DNA of 64,000 bases, from contig NZ_CP093301.1 of assembly GCF_024362785.1 (NCBI RefSeq), positions 3,782,001 to 3,846,000 of the forward strand, given 5' to 3'. A program made the translations under genes and the position numbers. Every line of letters begins with the position of its first letter. Position 1 is the stretch's first letter. Below, piece after piece: positions 16,844-26,060 of this stretch. Source of the stretch: Evansella sp. LMS18. GTDB taxonomy: Bacteria; Bacillota; Bacilli; Bacillales; Salisediminibacteriaceae. The notes beneath the pieces are model-generated. The model did no database searches. It was given only the letters and a program-made list of their open reading frames with translations, and had not been told where the DNA came from.

Positions 16844-17680
16844 GTGAAGCTTATTTCGATTTGCCCCAGTAATACAGAGCTCCTAGCTTATCTTGGGCTT
16901 ACTTCATCGCTGGCAGGAGTTGACGACTATTCCGACTGGCCGGAGGAGATAAATGATCTCCCCCGCGTTGGTCCGGATTTAAATATTGATATGGATAAAG
17001 TAGAGGAATTAAATCCGGATCTCGTTCTTGCTTCCCTGACTGTTCCAGGAATGGAAAAGAACATTGAGGAATTGGAGAAACGCCGGATTCCTTACTATAT
17101 TGTTCCGAATCCTGAGACGCTCACTGAAGTTGGCGACCAGCTTCTTCTCCTGGGAGAACTGACAAATCAGCAGAAAGCAGCAGAAAAGATGCATGATAAA
17201 TTTACTGCTGTTCTGAATGAATACAGGAAACTGAGCAGCACGGTCACAAAGAAAAAAAGTATTTACTGGGAGTGGTGGGCCAAGCCTGTCTTTACTCCAG
17301 GTGCAGGAAACTGGCTGACAGAGATCAGTGAACTAGCCGGAGGATATAATGTGTTTAAAGATAAGGAAGAAGCAAGTGTGCAAACGGACTGGGAGGATGT
17401 GAGGCTGAGAGAGCCGGAGATTATCGCTGTAGTCTGGGTAGGGGTCAGAAAAGAAAAGGTGAAGCCGGAAATCATCCTTAAAAGGCCATTATGGAAAGAA
17501 ATGGAGGCGGTGAAGAAACAAAACCTGTTTATTCTGGAAGAACCGCTTTTTTGCAGACCATCTCCAAGGCTGTTAACCGGTCTTCAAAGAATAGCGTCAC
17601 TGGCACATCCTGATATATTCCCAATGTACAAAGAGGGAAGCGACGTGCTCCTTGGTGATAAAGATGAATATGGCAAGTAG
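16844..17680 (+). CDS. Cytosolic cobalamin/iron-type substrate-binding domain protein (BtuF-like)
   Basis: The 278-residue protein starts with GTG 16844 behind GGAGGG. It has the fold of periplasmic-binding proteins for cobalamin and iron-siderophores: the N-terminal CPSNTELLAYLG...GVDDYSDWP, the first-lobe NPDLVLAS and a second lobe with PGAGNWLTEISELAGG followed by W.DV.LREPEII. Unlike transporter subunits it has no signal peptide or lipobox, so it is cytoplasmic, and no ABC permease or ATPase gene is nearby. Such soluble relatives are often annotated as cobalamin-binding proteins; the ligand here is inferred only. Confidence 0.7.
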   Translation: MKLISICPSNTELLAYLGLTSSLAGVDDYSDWPEEINDLPRVGPDLNIDMDKVEELNPDLVLASLTVPGMEKNIEELEKRRIPYYIVPNPETLTEVGDQLLLLGELTNQQKAAEKMHDKFTAVLNEYRKLSSTVTKKKSIYWEWWAKPVFTPGAGNWLTEISELAGGYNVFKDKEEASVQTDWEDVRLREPEIIAVVWVGVRKEKVKPEIILKRPLWKEMEAVKKQNLFILEEPLFCRPSPRLLTGLQRIASLAHPDIFPMYKEGSDVLLGDKDEYGK

Positions 17681-17785
17681 CTGTATGCTTATCTGTGCGG
17701 CTTTTTGTGAGCCTGCATGGCAAAGTCAAAGTATTGCTGCCCCGTCAATTGACTAAGCGCATTGGGGGAGGCCAGGAGGGATCCG

Positions 17786-18361
17786 ATGGAGAAAATAATT
17801 GTTACAGGTGTTTCCGCAGGTGCCGGTAAATCCACCTTTGCAAGAAAACTAGGAGAAGCACTCGATTTACCTGTCTACCATCTTGACAGTTATTACTGGA
17901 AGCCTGGCTGGAAGGAAGCGCCGGAGGAAGAATTTGTTAATGCCCAAAAAGAAATTACCGCAAAAGAGAAATGGATTATTGAGGGAAACTACAGCAGCAC
18001 CTTATCGGTAAGGACAGATCCGGCGGATACCATATTCTTTATAAACCAGCCTCTTTATAAATGTTTATACAGAGTTATGAAACGGCGTATCCAGTTCCAT
18101 AACAAATCAAGGCCTGATATAGCCAGGGGCTGCCCGGAAAAACTCGATTGGAAATTTATTAAATTCATTATTGGCACGTATAAGAGGCGGAAAGAAAGCC
18201 TGCCGGAACATTTTCGGAAGATAAGTATGGAAGATATGAATAAATCTGTATACATCTTTGAAAACGACAGGGAAATGGAATCTTTCCTAATGAAATTTAA
18301 ACGAGGCAGGAAAGACCAATTACTTCATGGTTCAGCTCAAAAAAGTAAATTAGGGAAATAA
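17786..18361 (+). CDS. P-loop nucleoside/nucleotide-kinase-like protein (FlaR/adenylate-kinase-like)
   Basis: The start ATG 17786 has AGGAGG upstream; the in-frame start at 17762 precedes that site. The 191-residue protein begins with a Walker A motif (VSAGAGKSTFARKL, about 10-23) and continues with the HLDSYYWKPGW segment typical of the COG0563-like 'topology modulation'/FlaR group. WIIEGNYSSTL and a basic segment (RVMKRRIQ) also fit. The last 20 residues are highly basic. Substrate and role are unknown. It lies 14 bases before the amidase gene, so the two are probably co-transcribed. Confidence 0.7.
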   Translation: MEKIIVTGVSAGAGKSTFARKLGEALDLPVYHLDSYYWKPGWKEAPEEEFVNAQKEITAKEKWIIEGNYSSTLSVRTDPADTIFFINQPLYKCLYRVMKRRIQFHNKSRPDIARGCPEKLDWKFIKFIIGTYKRRKESLPEHFRKISMEDMNKSVYIFENDREMESFLMKFKRGRKDQLLHGSAQKSKLGK

Positions 18362-18374
18362 AAGAGGTGGTTTA

Positions 18375-19883
18375 ATGAAGGGGTTTTCCTATAAAGAATA
18401 CGATGCCCTTGGTATTGCAGAACTTATCAGAGCAAAAGAAATTACACCTTCTGAAGTAGTGGATGAAGCTGTAAAAAGAATCGAACTTCTTAACCCAGAA
18501 CTAAATGCTGTCATTCATAAAATGTATGAAAAAGCAGAAGATGCAGCAGCAAACCTAAGTGTTGCAGCCGGCCCCCTGGCTGGTGCCCCGGTACTGTTAA
18601 AAAATATGACTCAGGAGATAGAGGGAGAGCCGATTACTTCCGGCTCGAAAGCTCTCAAAAACTACAAGGCCGAAAGAGACGCCAATTATGTGAAACGTCT
18701 GAGAGAAGCAGGAATGATATTTCTCGGACAGACGAATGTTCCGGAATTTTCCCTGATGGGTATAACAGAGCCGCAATTGCACGGGCCTACGAAAAATCCG
18801 TGGCATACGGATTATACTCCAGGAGGGTCCAGTGGCGGAGCTGCCGCAGCAGTGGCCTCGGGAATGGTTCCGGTTGCAGGAGCGAATGATGGCGGTGGCT
18901 CCATTCGAATTCCCGCAGCTTATTGTGGTCTTTTTGGCCTGAAACCAACACGGGGACGGACTCCGGTCGGCCCTAAAGCAGGCAGGCACTGGCAGGGAGC
19001 TTCCGTTGACCATGTAATAACAAGGACTGTAAGGGACAGTGCCGCAATACTTGATATGTTAAACATACATGAGAAGGAGGCGGCATTTCAGGCACCGGTG
19101 TTTAATGGGTCTTATCTTGACTCCTTAGATAAGCCTTTGGATGGGCGTCTGAAGATAGCTTTTTCCATGGAATCACCTATCGGTACGGAAGTTCATTCCG
19201 ACTGTGCTGAAGCAGTTAAACAAACTGCGGTTTTATTAGAACGGATGGGCCACCATATTGAGGAAAAGAATGCGCCGGCAGATGGGAATGCCATTGCGGC
19301 TGCTTATTTGACAATGTATTTTGGTGAAGTTGCCGCAAGTATCTCAAGTCTGGAAGAAGTGCTGGGGAGAAAAGCGAAAAGCAGTGATGTGGAACCATCT
19401 ACCTGGCTCCTGGGACTTCTGGGGAGAGCCACTTCGGCGGAAGAAATAGTCTTAAGCCTGAGGGAGTGGGATCAGGCAGCATTTGCCATGGAGGGTTTCC
19501 ATGAAGAATTTGACTTGTATATGACCCCGGCAACCGCCTATCCACCTGCTAAAATTGGGGAACTGGAGTTGAAGTCATTAGAAAAGCTGCTTATTAAGGC
19601 AGTTGGCAGCTTTGGAATGGGAAGCTTATTAAAGAAAAGCGGGATGGTAGAACAAATTGCAGAACAGAGCCTAAAGAGAACACCATTCACACAGCTTGCT
19701 AATCTGACCGGGCAGCCTGCCATGTCTGCTCCCTTGGGGAAAACGGCGGAAGGGCTGCCTGCAGGTGTACAGTTCAGCGCTGCAAGAGGAAGAGAAGACC
19801 TTCTCTTTCAGCTTGCGGCCGAACTTGAAAAGACAGACAGCTGGACTGACGTGAAGGAGAACAAGTTTTTCCAAATGAGATAG
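18375..19883 (+). CDS. Amidase-signature family amidohydrolase
   Basis: The 502-residue protein has the Ser-Ser-Lys catalytic set of the amidase signature family. The catalytic Lys is in PVLLKNM (about residue 75), and the serine-rich signature [14 protein letters not shown] (about 151-164) and [21 protein letters not shown] (175-195; split by the family's conserved Ser nucleophile) follow. The C-terminal domain ends with the typical [10 protein letters not shown]...PAGVQF strand. Such enzymes hydrolyse amides including peptide and fatty amides. It is not GatA, since no gatC or gatB is adjacent. GAGGTGG precedes the ATG. Confidence 0.85.
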   Translation: MKGFSYKEYDALGIAELIRAKEITPSEVVDEAVKRIELLNPELNAVIHKMYEKAEDAAANLSVAAGPLAGAPVLLKNMTQEIEGEPITSGSKALKNYKAERDANYVKRLREAGMIFLGQTNVPEFSLMGITEPQLHGPTKNPWHTDYTPGGSSGGAAAAVASGMVPVAGANDGGGSIRIPAAYCGLFGLKPTRGRTPVGPKAGRHWQGASVDHVITRTVRDSAAILDMLNIHEKEAAFQAPVFNGSYLDSLDKPLDGRLKIAFSMESPIGTEVHSDCAEAVKQTAVLLERMGHHIEEKNAPADGNAIAAAYLTMYFGEVAASISSLEEVLGRKAKSSDVEPSTWLLGLLGRATSAEEIVLSLREWDQAAFAMEGFHEEFDLYMTPATAYPPAKIGELELKSLEKLLIKAVGSFGMGSLLKKSGMVEQIAEQSLKRTPFTQLANLTGQPAMSAPLGKTAEGLPAGVQFSAARGREDLLFQLAAELEKTDSWTDVKENKFFQMR

Positions 19884-19887
19884 AGCA

Positions 19888-20064
19888 TTATTTCTCCTGG
19901 TCCTTTTCAAGAAGCTTTTGTACATTTTCTTTCGGTTCCCAGCAGTTAAACTTATAATCAGGTTTCGTTTCATAACCGAGTCTTTTGCAGCGGTACCTGG
20001 TTTTACCGTCAGCTTTATAAGTTTCAAAGTTTATGCATGTTGCGCAGAAATGGTAATCTTTCAT
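19888..20064 (-). CDS. Small cysteine-containing protein (58 aa), zinc-ribbon-like
   Basis: A minus-strand frame from ATG 20064 (GAGGGG upstream) to TAA 19888 gives 58 residues. Four cysteines occur in the order C7-x2-C10, C26 and C41 (HFCATC, YRCKRLG, FNCWEPK), which could bind zinc or form a small ribbon. The protein is lysine- and aromatic-rich and ends KDQEK. It overlaps nothing and stops five bases from the amidase stop. It resembles the small uncharacterised cysteine proteins found in Bacillus; no function can be assigned. Confidence 0.65.
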   Translation of the reverse strand: MKDYHFCATCINFETYKADGKTRYRCKRLGYETKPDYKFNCWEPKENVQKLLEKDQEK

Positions 20065-20083
20065 AAGAGCCGCCCCTCAAAAA

Positions 20084-20110
20084 AACAGGTGCTGTAAGTC
20101 AGCACCTGTT
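20084..20110. terminator. Hairpin terminator downstream of the wall-hydrolase gene
   Basis: AACAGGTGCTG (20084-20094) pairs perfectly with CAGCACCTGTT (20100-20110). T-rich sequence follows on the minus strand (TTTTTTGAGG), so it ends the 20139-20711 gene; it lies directly upstream of the 58-residue gene. Confidence 0.75.
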
Positions 20111-20138
20111 TGTTCTTATACATATAGAATAACATAAT

Positions 20139-20711
20139 TTATTTTGCAAAAACATGGTTTCCAATAGTTATTGTGTGTGTTCTTGTAGCGTTCCAGTGAT
20201 TTGTAGCAATCGCTGGATTGTAAAAGAAGAGAGAACCGCTCCCCTGGCCTCTGAAAGCAATCGCTTCATTAACGGCTCTTACGGCTGAGGCAGTTGGCGC
20301 CTGGTTGATGGATCCATTGCTGACTGGGGTAAACTGTCCCCGCTCATATATAACGCCGCGAATTGTGTTTGGGAATTTGCTGCTGTCCACCCGGTTTAAG
20401 ATAACTGTAGCTACTGCAACTTGTCCTGCATAAGGTTCGCCTTTTGCTTCAGCTGTTACAAGCTGGGCCAGGAGCCTTCTGTCAGCTGCAGAAACTGCTG
20501 CCGGTATTGTTAATCGTTCACCTGCATAAATCATATTGCCGCTTTTGTTATTAGCCTGTTTAATTCCGTTCACAGAAACCCCGTAATTGTTAGCAATCTT
20601 CCAGAGTGTATCGCCGCTTTTTACAGTGTGCACGGAAGAGGCAGAAACAGCTGACATTCCTGAAAATAAAATCGCTGTTACCAGCATAAGAGTGATGATG
20701 AATTTCTTCAT
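20139..20711 (-). CDS. LysM cell-wall hydrolase of the SleB/CwlJ (Hydrolase_2) family
   Basis: The 190-residue secreted protein has a signal peptide (1-24, MKKFIITLMLVTAILFSGMS), one LysM peptidoglycan-binding domain (about 26-70, HTVKSGDTLWKIANNYGV) and a C-terminal SleB-type domain (about 75-190). The latter includes LVTAEAKGEPYAGQVAVA, with the conserved Glu, and GQFTPVSNGSINQAPT. This architecture matches B. subtilis YkvT and SleB-related spore cortex or vegetative wall enzymes, which cleave muramic delta-lactam or glycan strands. It lacks the SleB-type PG_binding_1 domain. GGAGG precedes the ATG. Confidence 0.88.
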   Translation of the reverse strand: MKKFIITLMLVTAILFSGMSAVSASSVHTVKSGDTLWKIANNYGVSVNGIKQANNKSGNMIYAGERLTIPAAVSAADRRLLAQLVTAEAKGEPYAGQVAVATVILNRVDSSKFPNTIRGVIYERGQFTPVSNGSINQAPTASAVRAVNEAIAFRGQGSGSLFFYNPAIATNHWNATRTHTITIGNHVFAK

Positions 20712-20965
20712 AAGAAAGATAACCTCCTGAATAATTTCCTATCCTTTTCTCGTTTACAAGGCTAACAGTTTTATAGACTAGTATCATTAGGTAATTGATG
20801 GTAAAAAAGCTGGAGGGCCTGGAGAATAAGGGAGAAGGGGATTAATGAGAGATGCCAGGTGCTGCCTTATTTATCCTCTATGTGATAAAACTGGAAAAAT
20901 AACATATTGTACATTGCACCATTTCTGGGCAAAGTAGGCTTAAAAGGAAAAAAGGAGCTCAGAAT

Positions 20966-22081
20966 ATGGAGAATACTACATCATCTGAAGGCAGGAACAA
21001 AAAGAAACTAATTGAGCGGACGGTTGCATTGCTGGTTATTTTACTGACATCCTTTTCCGCTTTTGCAGGAGGAGTTTCAGCAGAGGAGTCTTCCTTTCCC
21101 GAAGCTCCGGTTTTTGTAGATGGGAACCCTGTTACGACGAAATATTTTCTGAAGGAAGGACATTTAATGGTACCTGCTTTATTTATGAAGCACACCGGCG
21201 CACGTGTAGACTGGAATGAGGAGTATCAGTCCATTGTGTTCCGTCATGGGGATGTCCATTTTGCGGCACCTGTGAACAAAAAATTTACAGATGACTTTGA
21301 CAGGCGAACCAATACATGGAAAAGGGGGACAATCGCGACAGCCCCGGTTATGAATAATGGAACTGTTTACATACCTCTTGCTGATGTTGCCAGGAAAATG
21401 GGGATGAGCGTCTCATATAATTTTGAGACCCACAGGACTTTTATAACTACCCAACAAAAAACTGTATCAAGGAGAATAGCGACTGGAGACAGAAGGCAGA
21501 AGCTTGTGGCACTGACTTTTGACGACGGACCGGAAAACCATTATACACCGCAAATTCTTGATATTTTGAAAGAAAAAGGTGTTCCGGCAACCTTTTTTGT
21601 TGTGGGAAGACAAATTCAGCGGCATCCCGCAATGATGCGGCGCATCATAAACGAAGGACATGGTGCAGGGAATCATACGTGGAGCCATCCCTCGCTTCCA
21701 GGCATTATGACGAACAACGTAGTTGCAGAGGTAAGGAACACGCAAAACGAACTGGCGAGAGTGACAGGCAGAAGGCCGGATTTATTCCGCCCTCCATATG
21801 GCGCGATAACAAGATCTGACGAACAGCTTCTTCATGAACTTGGTTTCCGCCAAATTTTCTGGTCTGTAGACACGCTGGACTGGACAGGTCTTTCCGGAGA
21901 ACAAATTTTGTCTATTGTACGAAGGGACATTACTCCAGGGGGGATCATCCTTCAGCATAATATTGAAACTTCACCAGATCTTCTGCGGGGCACCGTCGAA
22001 GCCCTCCCGAGGATAATTGAAGAACTTCAGGCACAGGGTTATAAATTTGTGACAGTACAGACGCTACTTGATCAGCAGTAA
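20966..22081 (+). CDS. Secreted polysaccharide deacetylase with N-terminal copper-amine-oxidase-like domain
   Basis: The protein has 371 residues. The N-terminus has a basic start and a hydrophobic segment (about 17-40) ending in AEESS, a signal peptide or anchor. Residues about 45-155 form a stalk-type Cu_amine_oxidN1 domain (FVDGNPVTTKYFLKEGHLMV, YIPLADVARKMG). Residues about 170-371 are a NodB domain: TFDDGPENH with the metal/catalytic Asp pair, HTWSHPSL with two metal His, and RPPYGA. It is expected to remove acetyl groups from peptidoglycan or another N-acetylglucosamine polymer at the surface. It is a single gene with its own terminator. Confidence 0.88.
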   Translation: MENTTSSEGRNKKKLIERTVALLVILLTSFSAFAGGVSAEESSFPEAPVFVDGNPVTTKYFLKEGHLMVPALFMKHTGARVDWNEEYQSIVFRHGDVHFAAPVNKKFTDDFDRRTNTWKRGTIATAPVMNNGTVYIPLADVARKMGMSVSYNFETHRTFITTQQKTVSRRIATGDRRQKLVALTFDDGPENHYTPQILDILKEKGVPATFFVVGRQIQRHPAMMRRIINEGHGAGNHTWSHPSLPGIMTNNVVAEVRNTQNELARVTGRRPDLFRPPYGAITRSDEQLLHELGFRQIFWSVDTLDWTGLSGEQILSIVRRDITPGGIILQHNIETSPDLLRGTVEALPRIIEELQAQGYKFVTVQTLLDQQ

Positions 22082-22107
22082 TGCAGGAAACATAACGAAG
22101 CGAAAGT

Positions 22108-22137
22108 AAACTCGCCATAGTGGCGAGTTTCTTTATT
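22108..22137 (+). terminator. Rho-independent terminator
   Basis: AAACTCGCCA-TAG-TGGCGAGTTT, perfect 10-bp stem (22108-22130), followed by CTTTATT. Confidence 0.8.
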
Positions 22138-22331
22138 AGGGATATTAAATTTTTTATCCCGATGTACAGCTACTTCATTGATTCCTGGAAATTAATTATT
22201 ACTGAAATGAGTTTTAACCGAAAAAAATTACGGGTATATATAACGTTAAATAAAAATGATGTTTAAAAATAGAGCATGTAAGGAATACGAGTTAAGAACT
22301 ATGTCCGGCAACGGAACAAGGAGGTGGAAAA

Positions 22332-22439
22332 GTGGAGGAATATGGCCTTACGGGTGCCACTGCGTTCTGGCTTTTTGTACCCATGGTTACGTTGATTGTG
22401 TTATCTGTATTAACTTTTTTCACTGAAAGGAGAGAATAA
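22332..22439 (+). CDS. Symporter small accessory protein (35 aa), upstream of putP
   Basis: GTG 22332 follows an excellent AGGAGGTG site. The 35-residue product has a single membrane helix (TAFWLFVPMVTLIVLSVLTF) and ends in a charged TERRE. Its stop is five bases before the putP start, so translation is coupled. Proteins of this size and position are known beside sodium:solute symporters of Bacillaceae and are annotated 'symporter small accessory protein'. I assign it on position and membrane topology; the function is unproven. Confidence 0.75.
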   Translation: MEEYGLTGATAFWLFVPMVTLIVLSVLTFFTERRE

Positions 22440-22444
22440 TTGTT

Positions 22445-23932
22445 TTGAATGAAGCTACATTAACGACATTTATAGTCTACTTAGTTGGTTTATTAGTTTT
22501 GGGGATCATCGCTTACCGAATGACCAGCAACTTATCAGACTATGTGCTTGGAGGAAGGCGCCTTGGCGGGGGAGTTGCTGCATTAAGTGCAGGAGCATCT
22601 GATTTGAGCGGCTGGCTGCTTCTTGGTCTTCCAGGTGCTTTGTACGCTGGTGGTATGGGAGAAATGTGGATTGGTGTAGGATTGGCAATAGGAGCATACA
22701 TAAACTGGCAGTTCATTGCTAAACGTTTAAGGCAATATACGGAAATTGCCAAAGATTCCATCACGCTGCCTGATTACTTTGAAAACCGATTTCATGATGA
22801 TACGAAAATACTGCGTGCTATCTCAGCAGTTTTTATTCTTCTGTTCTATGCATTTTATACTTCTTCAGGCCTTGTTGGCGGAGCAATTCTATTTGAAGCT
22901 TCTTTCGGGCTTGAGTATACAACTGCGTTATGGATAGGAGCCATTGTTATTATCTCTTATACTTTCCTTGGTGGATTTCTTGCCGTCAGCTGGACAGACT
23001 TTTTTCAGGGAACCTTGATGTTTCTGGCAATTATCATTGTACCGATTGTAGCAATTCAGGAAATGGGAGGCTGGAATGAAACGGCCCAGCTTATTGGTGA
23101 GATTGACCCAACTCATCTTGACGCGTTTTCAGGTATTACATTTATCGGGATAATTTCCCTTCTTGCATGGGGTCTTGGATATTTCGGGCAGCCTCATATT
23201 ATCAACAGATTTATGTCGGTAAAATCTTCGAGGGAAATACCGAAAGCAAGGCTGATCGGTATGGTATGGCTCGTTATCTGTTTAATGGGTGCCATGTTTG
23301 TGGGCCTTGTTGGTATCGCTTACTTTGAAAACTTCACTAACGCTCCTCTGGACGATTCGGAGCAGGTTTTCATCATGTTCACTCAGGTGTTATTTAATCC
23401 TTGGGTGTCTGGTTTCCTTCTTGCGGCGATCCTGTCAGCGATTATGAGTACAATAGATTCCCAGCTGCTCGTCTCTTCAAGTGCTTTAACAGAAGATTTT
23501 TATAAAGCAATGTTCAGGAAGCAGGCAACCCAGACGGAGCTTGTCTGGGTTGGAAGAATTGGCGTGCTCGTCATTGCGTTCATCGCTATTGCGCTTGCAT
23601 ACAATCCGGAAAGTACAGTGCTTGAGCTTGTTGCTTATGCATGGGCTGGTTTTGGTGCAGCATTCGGACCAGTAATAATTGTTTCTCTTTTCTGGAGAAG
23701 GATGACGAGAAACGGAGCGATTGCTGGTATTATTACTGGAGGCGTTACCGTTATGGTCTGGGCGAATCTGGGTACCTGGTTCGGTCTGGAAGCGGAGATC
23801 TGGACCTTGTATGAGATTGTTCCAGGTTTTATACTCGGGCTTGCGGCAATTTTCATTTTCAGCCTTATTGATAAGGAGCCTTCCAGAGAAGTTATGGAAG
23901 AGTTCGACTCCGTGAAACATTCAGATATTTAA
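22445..23932 (+). CDS. putP: Sodium/proline symporter PutP
   Basis: The 495-residue protein starts with TTG 22445 and has about 13 membrane helices. The N-terminal region contains VLGGRRLGGGVAALSAGASD, with the sodium-site residues of the SSS family, and the middle contains GQPHIINRFMSVKS, the PutP hallmark. ILSAIMSTIDSQLLVSSSAL corresponds to the core sodium-binding helix (TM8). PutP imports L-proline with Na+ as nutrient or osmoprotectant, important in saline or alkaline habitats. Ends with a terminator. It is co-transcribed with the 35-residue protein. Confidence 0.93.
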   Translation: MNEATLTTFIVYLVGLLVLGIIAYRMTSNLSDYVLGGRRLGGGVAALSAGASDLSGWLLLGLPGALYAGGMGEMWIGVGLAIGAYINWQFIAKRLRQYTEIAKDSITLPDYFENRFHDDTKILRAISAVFILLFYAFYTSSGLVGGAILFEASFGLEYTTALWIGAIVIISYTFLGGFLAVSWTDFFQGTLMFLAIIIVPIVAIQEMGGWNETAQLIGEIDPTHLDAFSGITFIGIISLLAWGLGYFGQPHIINRFMSVKSSREIPKARLIGMVWLVICLMGAMFVGLVGIAYFENFTNAPLDDSEQVFIMFTQVLFNPWVSGFLLAAILSAIMSTIDSQLLVSSSALTEDFYKAMFRKQATQTELVWVGRIGVLVIAFIAIALAYNPESTVLELVAYAWAGFGAAFGPVIIVSLFWRRMTRNGAIAGIITGGVTVMVWANLGTWFGLEAEIWTLYEIVPGFILGLAAIFIFSLIDKEPSREVMEEFDSVKHSDI

Positions 23933-23944
23933 TCTTTGGATCTT

Positions 23945-23981
23945 CCAGTCCGTATGTTCTTTATATACGGGCTGGTTTTTT
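23945..23981 (+). terminator. Rho-independent terminator of putP
   Basis: CCAGTCCGTAT (23945-23955) pairs with ATACGGGCTGG (23965-23975), one G-T pair, followed by TTTTTT. Confidence 0.85.
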
Positions 23982-24210
23982 GCCTAGAAGATTAAATTTA
24001 TTCAACTAAGACAGGAAACAATCCTGTCTGGGAAAAAAGTGGCTTATTCTGTTTACAATGTGGAGAAGGTATGATAAAGTATAATTAATACTTGATGTTC
24101 GGAATAAGATTGATGGAAGAAATGGCCGATTCAGGAATTTCATCTTGAAAGATATTGTGAGCAAAGAAGTAAATTTTTGCGGTAAGTTCCGCTATGGAGG
24201 AAACAAAATT

Positions 24211-24408
24211 ATGACTCAAGGTACAGTAAAATGGTTTAATGCAGAAAAAGGTTTCGGATTTATTGAAGTAGAAGGACAAGACGACGTATTTGTTCACTTT
24301 TCTGCAATTCAAGGCGAAGGCTTCAAAACTCTTGAAGAAGGCCAAACAGTAAACTTCGACATCGAGCAAGGTCAAAGAGGACCACAAGCAGCTAACGTAA
24401 CTAAGTAA
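24211..24408 (+). CDS. Cold-shock protein (CspA/CspB family)
   Basis: The true start is ATG 24211 (ATGGAGG upstream), not 24145, giving 65 residues. The nucleic-acid-binding motifs RNP1 (KGFGFIEV) and RNP2 (VFVHFSAI) are intact. The protein binds single-stranded RNA/DNA and acts as an RNA chaperone. The preceding 130 bases, with a TATAAT-like box at 24079 and no open frame, may be a long 5' leader like those that control csp expression. The gene is unlinked to its neighbours and followed by a strong terminator. Confidence 0.95.
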   Translation: MTQGTVKWFNAEKGFGFIEVEGQDDVFVHFSAIQGEGFKTLEEGQTVNFDIEQGQRGPQAANVTK

Positions 24409-24415
24409 TAATATT

Positions 24416-24443
24416 AAAGGCCCCTGTTTAGGGGCCTTTTTTT
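24416..24443 (+). terminator. Rho-independent terminator of csp
   Basis: AAAGGCCCC-TGTTTA-GGGGCCTTT then TTTT; perfect 9-bp stem. Confidence 0.92.
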
Positions 24444-24573
24444 ATATGGTAATGAAGATACATAACCTTTGGGCAATTGGTCCCGAAGAAGGAAAGATTA
24501 ACTAACCTTCTGTTTTTTTATTTTTATAATCAGGGAAGACCATTCTTCCTTATCGCCCATTTAAAAACGGTCC

Positions 24574-24646
24574 CATGAGCCAGTCATACGACTGTTCAGA
24601 GTGGATGCGCGTGAAACTGTCGCATGAGCCAGTCATACGACCGTTC
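24574..24646. repeat. Direct repeat of 24 bp in a 483-base gap
   Basis: CATGAGCCAGTCATACGAC plus YGTTC occurs at 24574-24597 and 24623-24646, 49 bases apart. Each carries the small palindrome AGTCATACGACT or a near match. The rest of the gap (24444-24891) contains a weak hairpin with T-run (AGAAGG/CCTTCT near 24488-24520) and no convincing gene. Confidence 0.6.
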
Positions 24647-24891
24647 TTCCTCATGGACCCTGTAAAAACAGTCATATAAATCTCTGGGCTTTTAATGAAT
24701 CCTTAGTTGCGCACAAATCACCAGTCTGAGAAAATATTATATAATCAGCCAAAATATTAACTCAGGGCTATAGTGCTATATCAGCACCTTTTTAAACGAA
24801 GAAGACTGTTTAATTTCAGCAAGAGATTATAATACAAGCGAAAAGGGAATTGACATACAAAACGAGATAAACAGACAGAGGATGGTTCGTA

Positions 24892-25968
24892 GTGATAAAA
24901 GTAATAAGCGGGCTATTGGGTATTGCATTGCTTGTCATGCTTGTTTCCAGTTTATTATTTACAAGCTACTCTGCATACAAAGAAGCAGAAACAAGCTGGG
25001 AAAGACATGCTCACCCACAGGAGGCCGGCTGGTCATCCGATAAGCTGGAAGAAGCAAGGCAGTATTTTATATCTTTAAATTCAACTGCAGCTATCGGGAT
25101 ATATAAAGGTAAAATATTGTTTGAGTGGGGAGACACATCGAAAAATACCAATGTCCATTCTGTTCGTAAGAGCTTTCTGAGCGCACTTTACGGAATTTAT
25201 GAGGAAGAGGGAAAAATCCAGCTCGATTCCACTCTTGAAGAACTGGATATTGGTGAAGGCGGCGAATTAACAGAAAAAGAGAGAGAGGCAAAAGTGGAGG
25301 ACCTGCTCACCTCACGCTCAGGTGTATTTCTTCCTGCGGGGGAGGAATCCAGGTCGATGATCCAGAATCGCCCGCCCCGGGAAAGCCAGCCTAGCGGCAC
25401 TTATTTTTATTATAATAACTGGGATTTCAATGCTCTCGGAACAATCTTCAATTTAGCATCATCTGCTGATGTATTTCAGGAGTTTCAGGAAAAGATTGCC
25501 GAACCGATTGGAATGGAAAACTTTACGTTAAATAATACAATGTACCGTCTTGAAGAAAACCGTTCGTATCATCCATCCTATTTATTTAGTGTTTCAGCAA
25601 GGGACATGGCCAGATTTGGCCAGCTGTATTTGCAGAACGGAGAATGGGAAGGAGAGCAAATTGTTCCGGAAGAATGGATTGAAAGAAGTACGAAGCCACA
25701 TGCAGAAACAGGTAACGAAATCTATGACTATGGTTATTTATGGTGGGTGGCAAAGGAAGGGCCACTGAAGGATGCGGGACTTTATTCCGCAGTGGGACGC
25801 CATGGACAGTCTATCGATATCCTTCCGGAGTATGATTTCGTTTTTGTTCACAGGGTGGACTCCACGAAGCCTTCTGTAAGATTTTTATACCGGGATGTAA
25901 GCCAGAAACAAAGACTGAGGCTCCTGGAGATGGTCCTTGATGCAAAGCTGCCTGACGAAGGGGAATAG
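24892..25968 (+). CDS. Membrane-anchored serine hydrolase of the class C beta-lactamase family
   Basis: The 358-residue protein starts at GTG 24892. A single N-terminal membrane helix (about 3-24) anchors an extracytoplasmic domain of the beta-lactamase/DD-peptidase fold. The SxxK motif is in HSVRKSF (about residue 85) and the YxN motif in YYNNWDFNALG (about 174). The third box is probably the Gly-rich VGRHGQSI stretch near 305. Family members include esterases, D-aminopeptidases and penicillin-binding-protein-like enzymes. Resistance to beta-lactams should not be inferred. The ribosome binding site (GAGGATG) is modest. Confidence 0.82.
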   Translation: MIKVISGLLGIALLVMLVSSLLFTSYSAYKEAETSWERHAHPQEAGWSSDKLEEARQYFISLNSTAAIGIYKGKILFEWGDTSKNTNVHSVRKSFLSALYGIYEEEGKIQLDSTLEELDIGEGGELTEKEREAKVEDLLTSRSGVFLPAGEESRSMIQNRPPRESQPSGTYFYYNNWDFNALGTIFNLASSADVFQEFQEKIAEPIGMENFTLNNTMYRLEENRSYHPSYLFSVSARDMARFGQLYLQNGEWEGEQIVPEEWIERSTKPHAETGNEIYDYGYLWWVAKEGPLKDAGLYSAVGRHGQSIDILPEYDFVFVHRVDSTKPSVRFLYRDVSQKQRLRLLEMVLDAKLPDEGE

Positions 25969-26019
25969 GAAGAATAAGTACTCAAATACAACACATTAAG
26001 TTAGTTCCGAAATTGGTAA

Positions 26020-26060
26020 ACAGAACGCCTGGATTTTATTTTTCCAGGCGTTCTGTTTGT
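26020..26060 (+). terminator. Strong Rho-independent terminator of the serine hydrolase gene
   Basis: ACAGAACGCCTGGA (26020-26033) pairs perfectly with TCCAGGCGTTCTGT (26043-26056); loop TTTTATTTT; TTGTT follows. Confidence 0.8.

Noticed and set aside
24892-25968. Beta-lactam resistance gene
   Set aside because: The fold is shared, but membrane anchoring and the motif set fit general serine hydrolases; resistance cannot be inferred.
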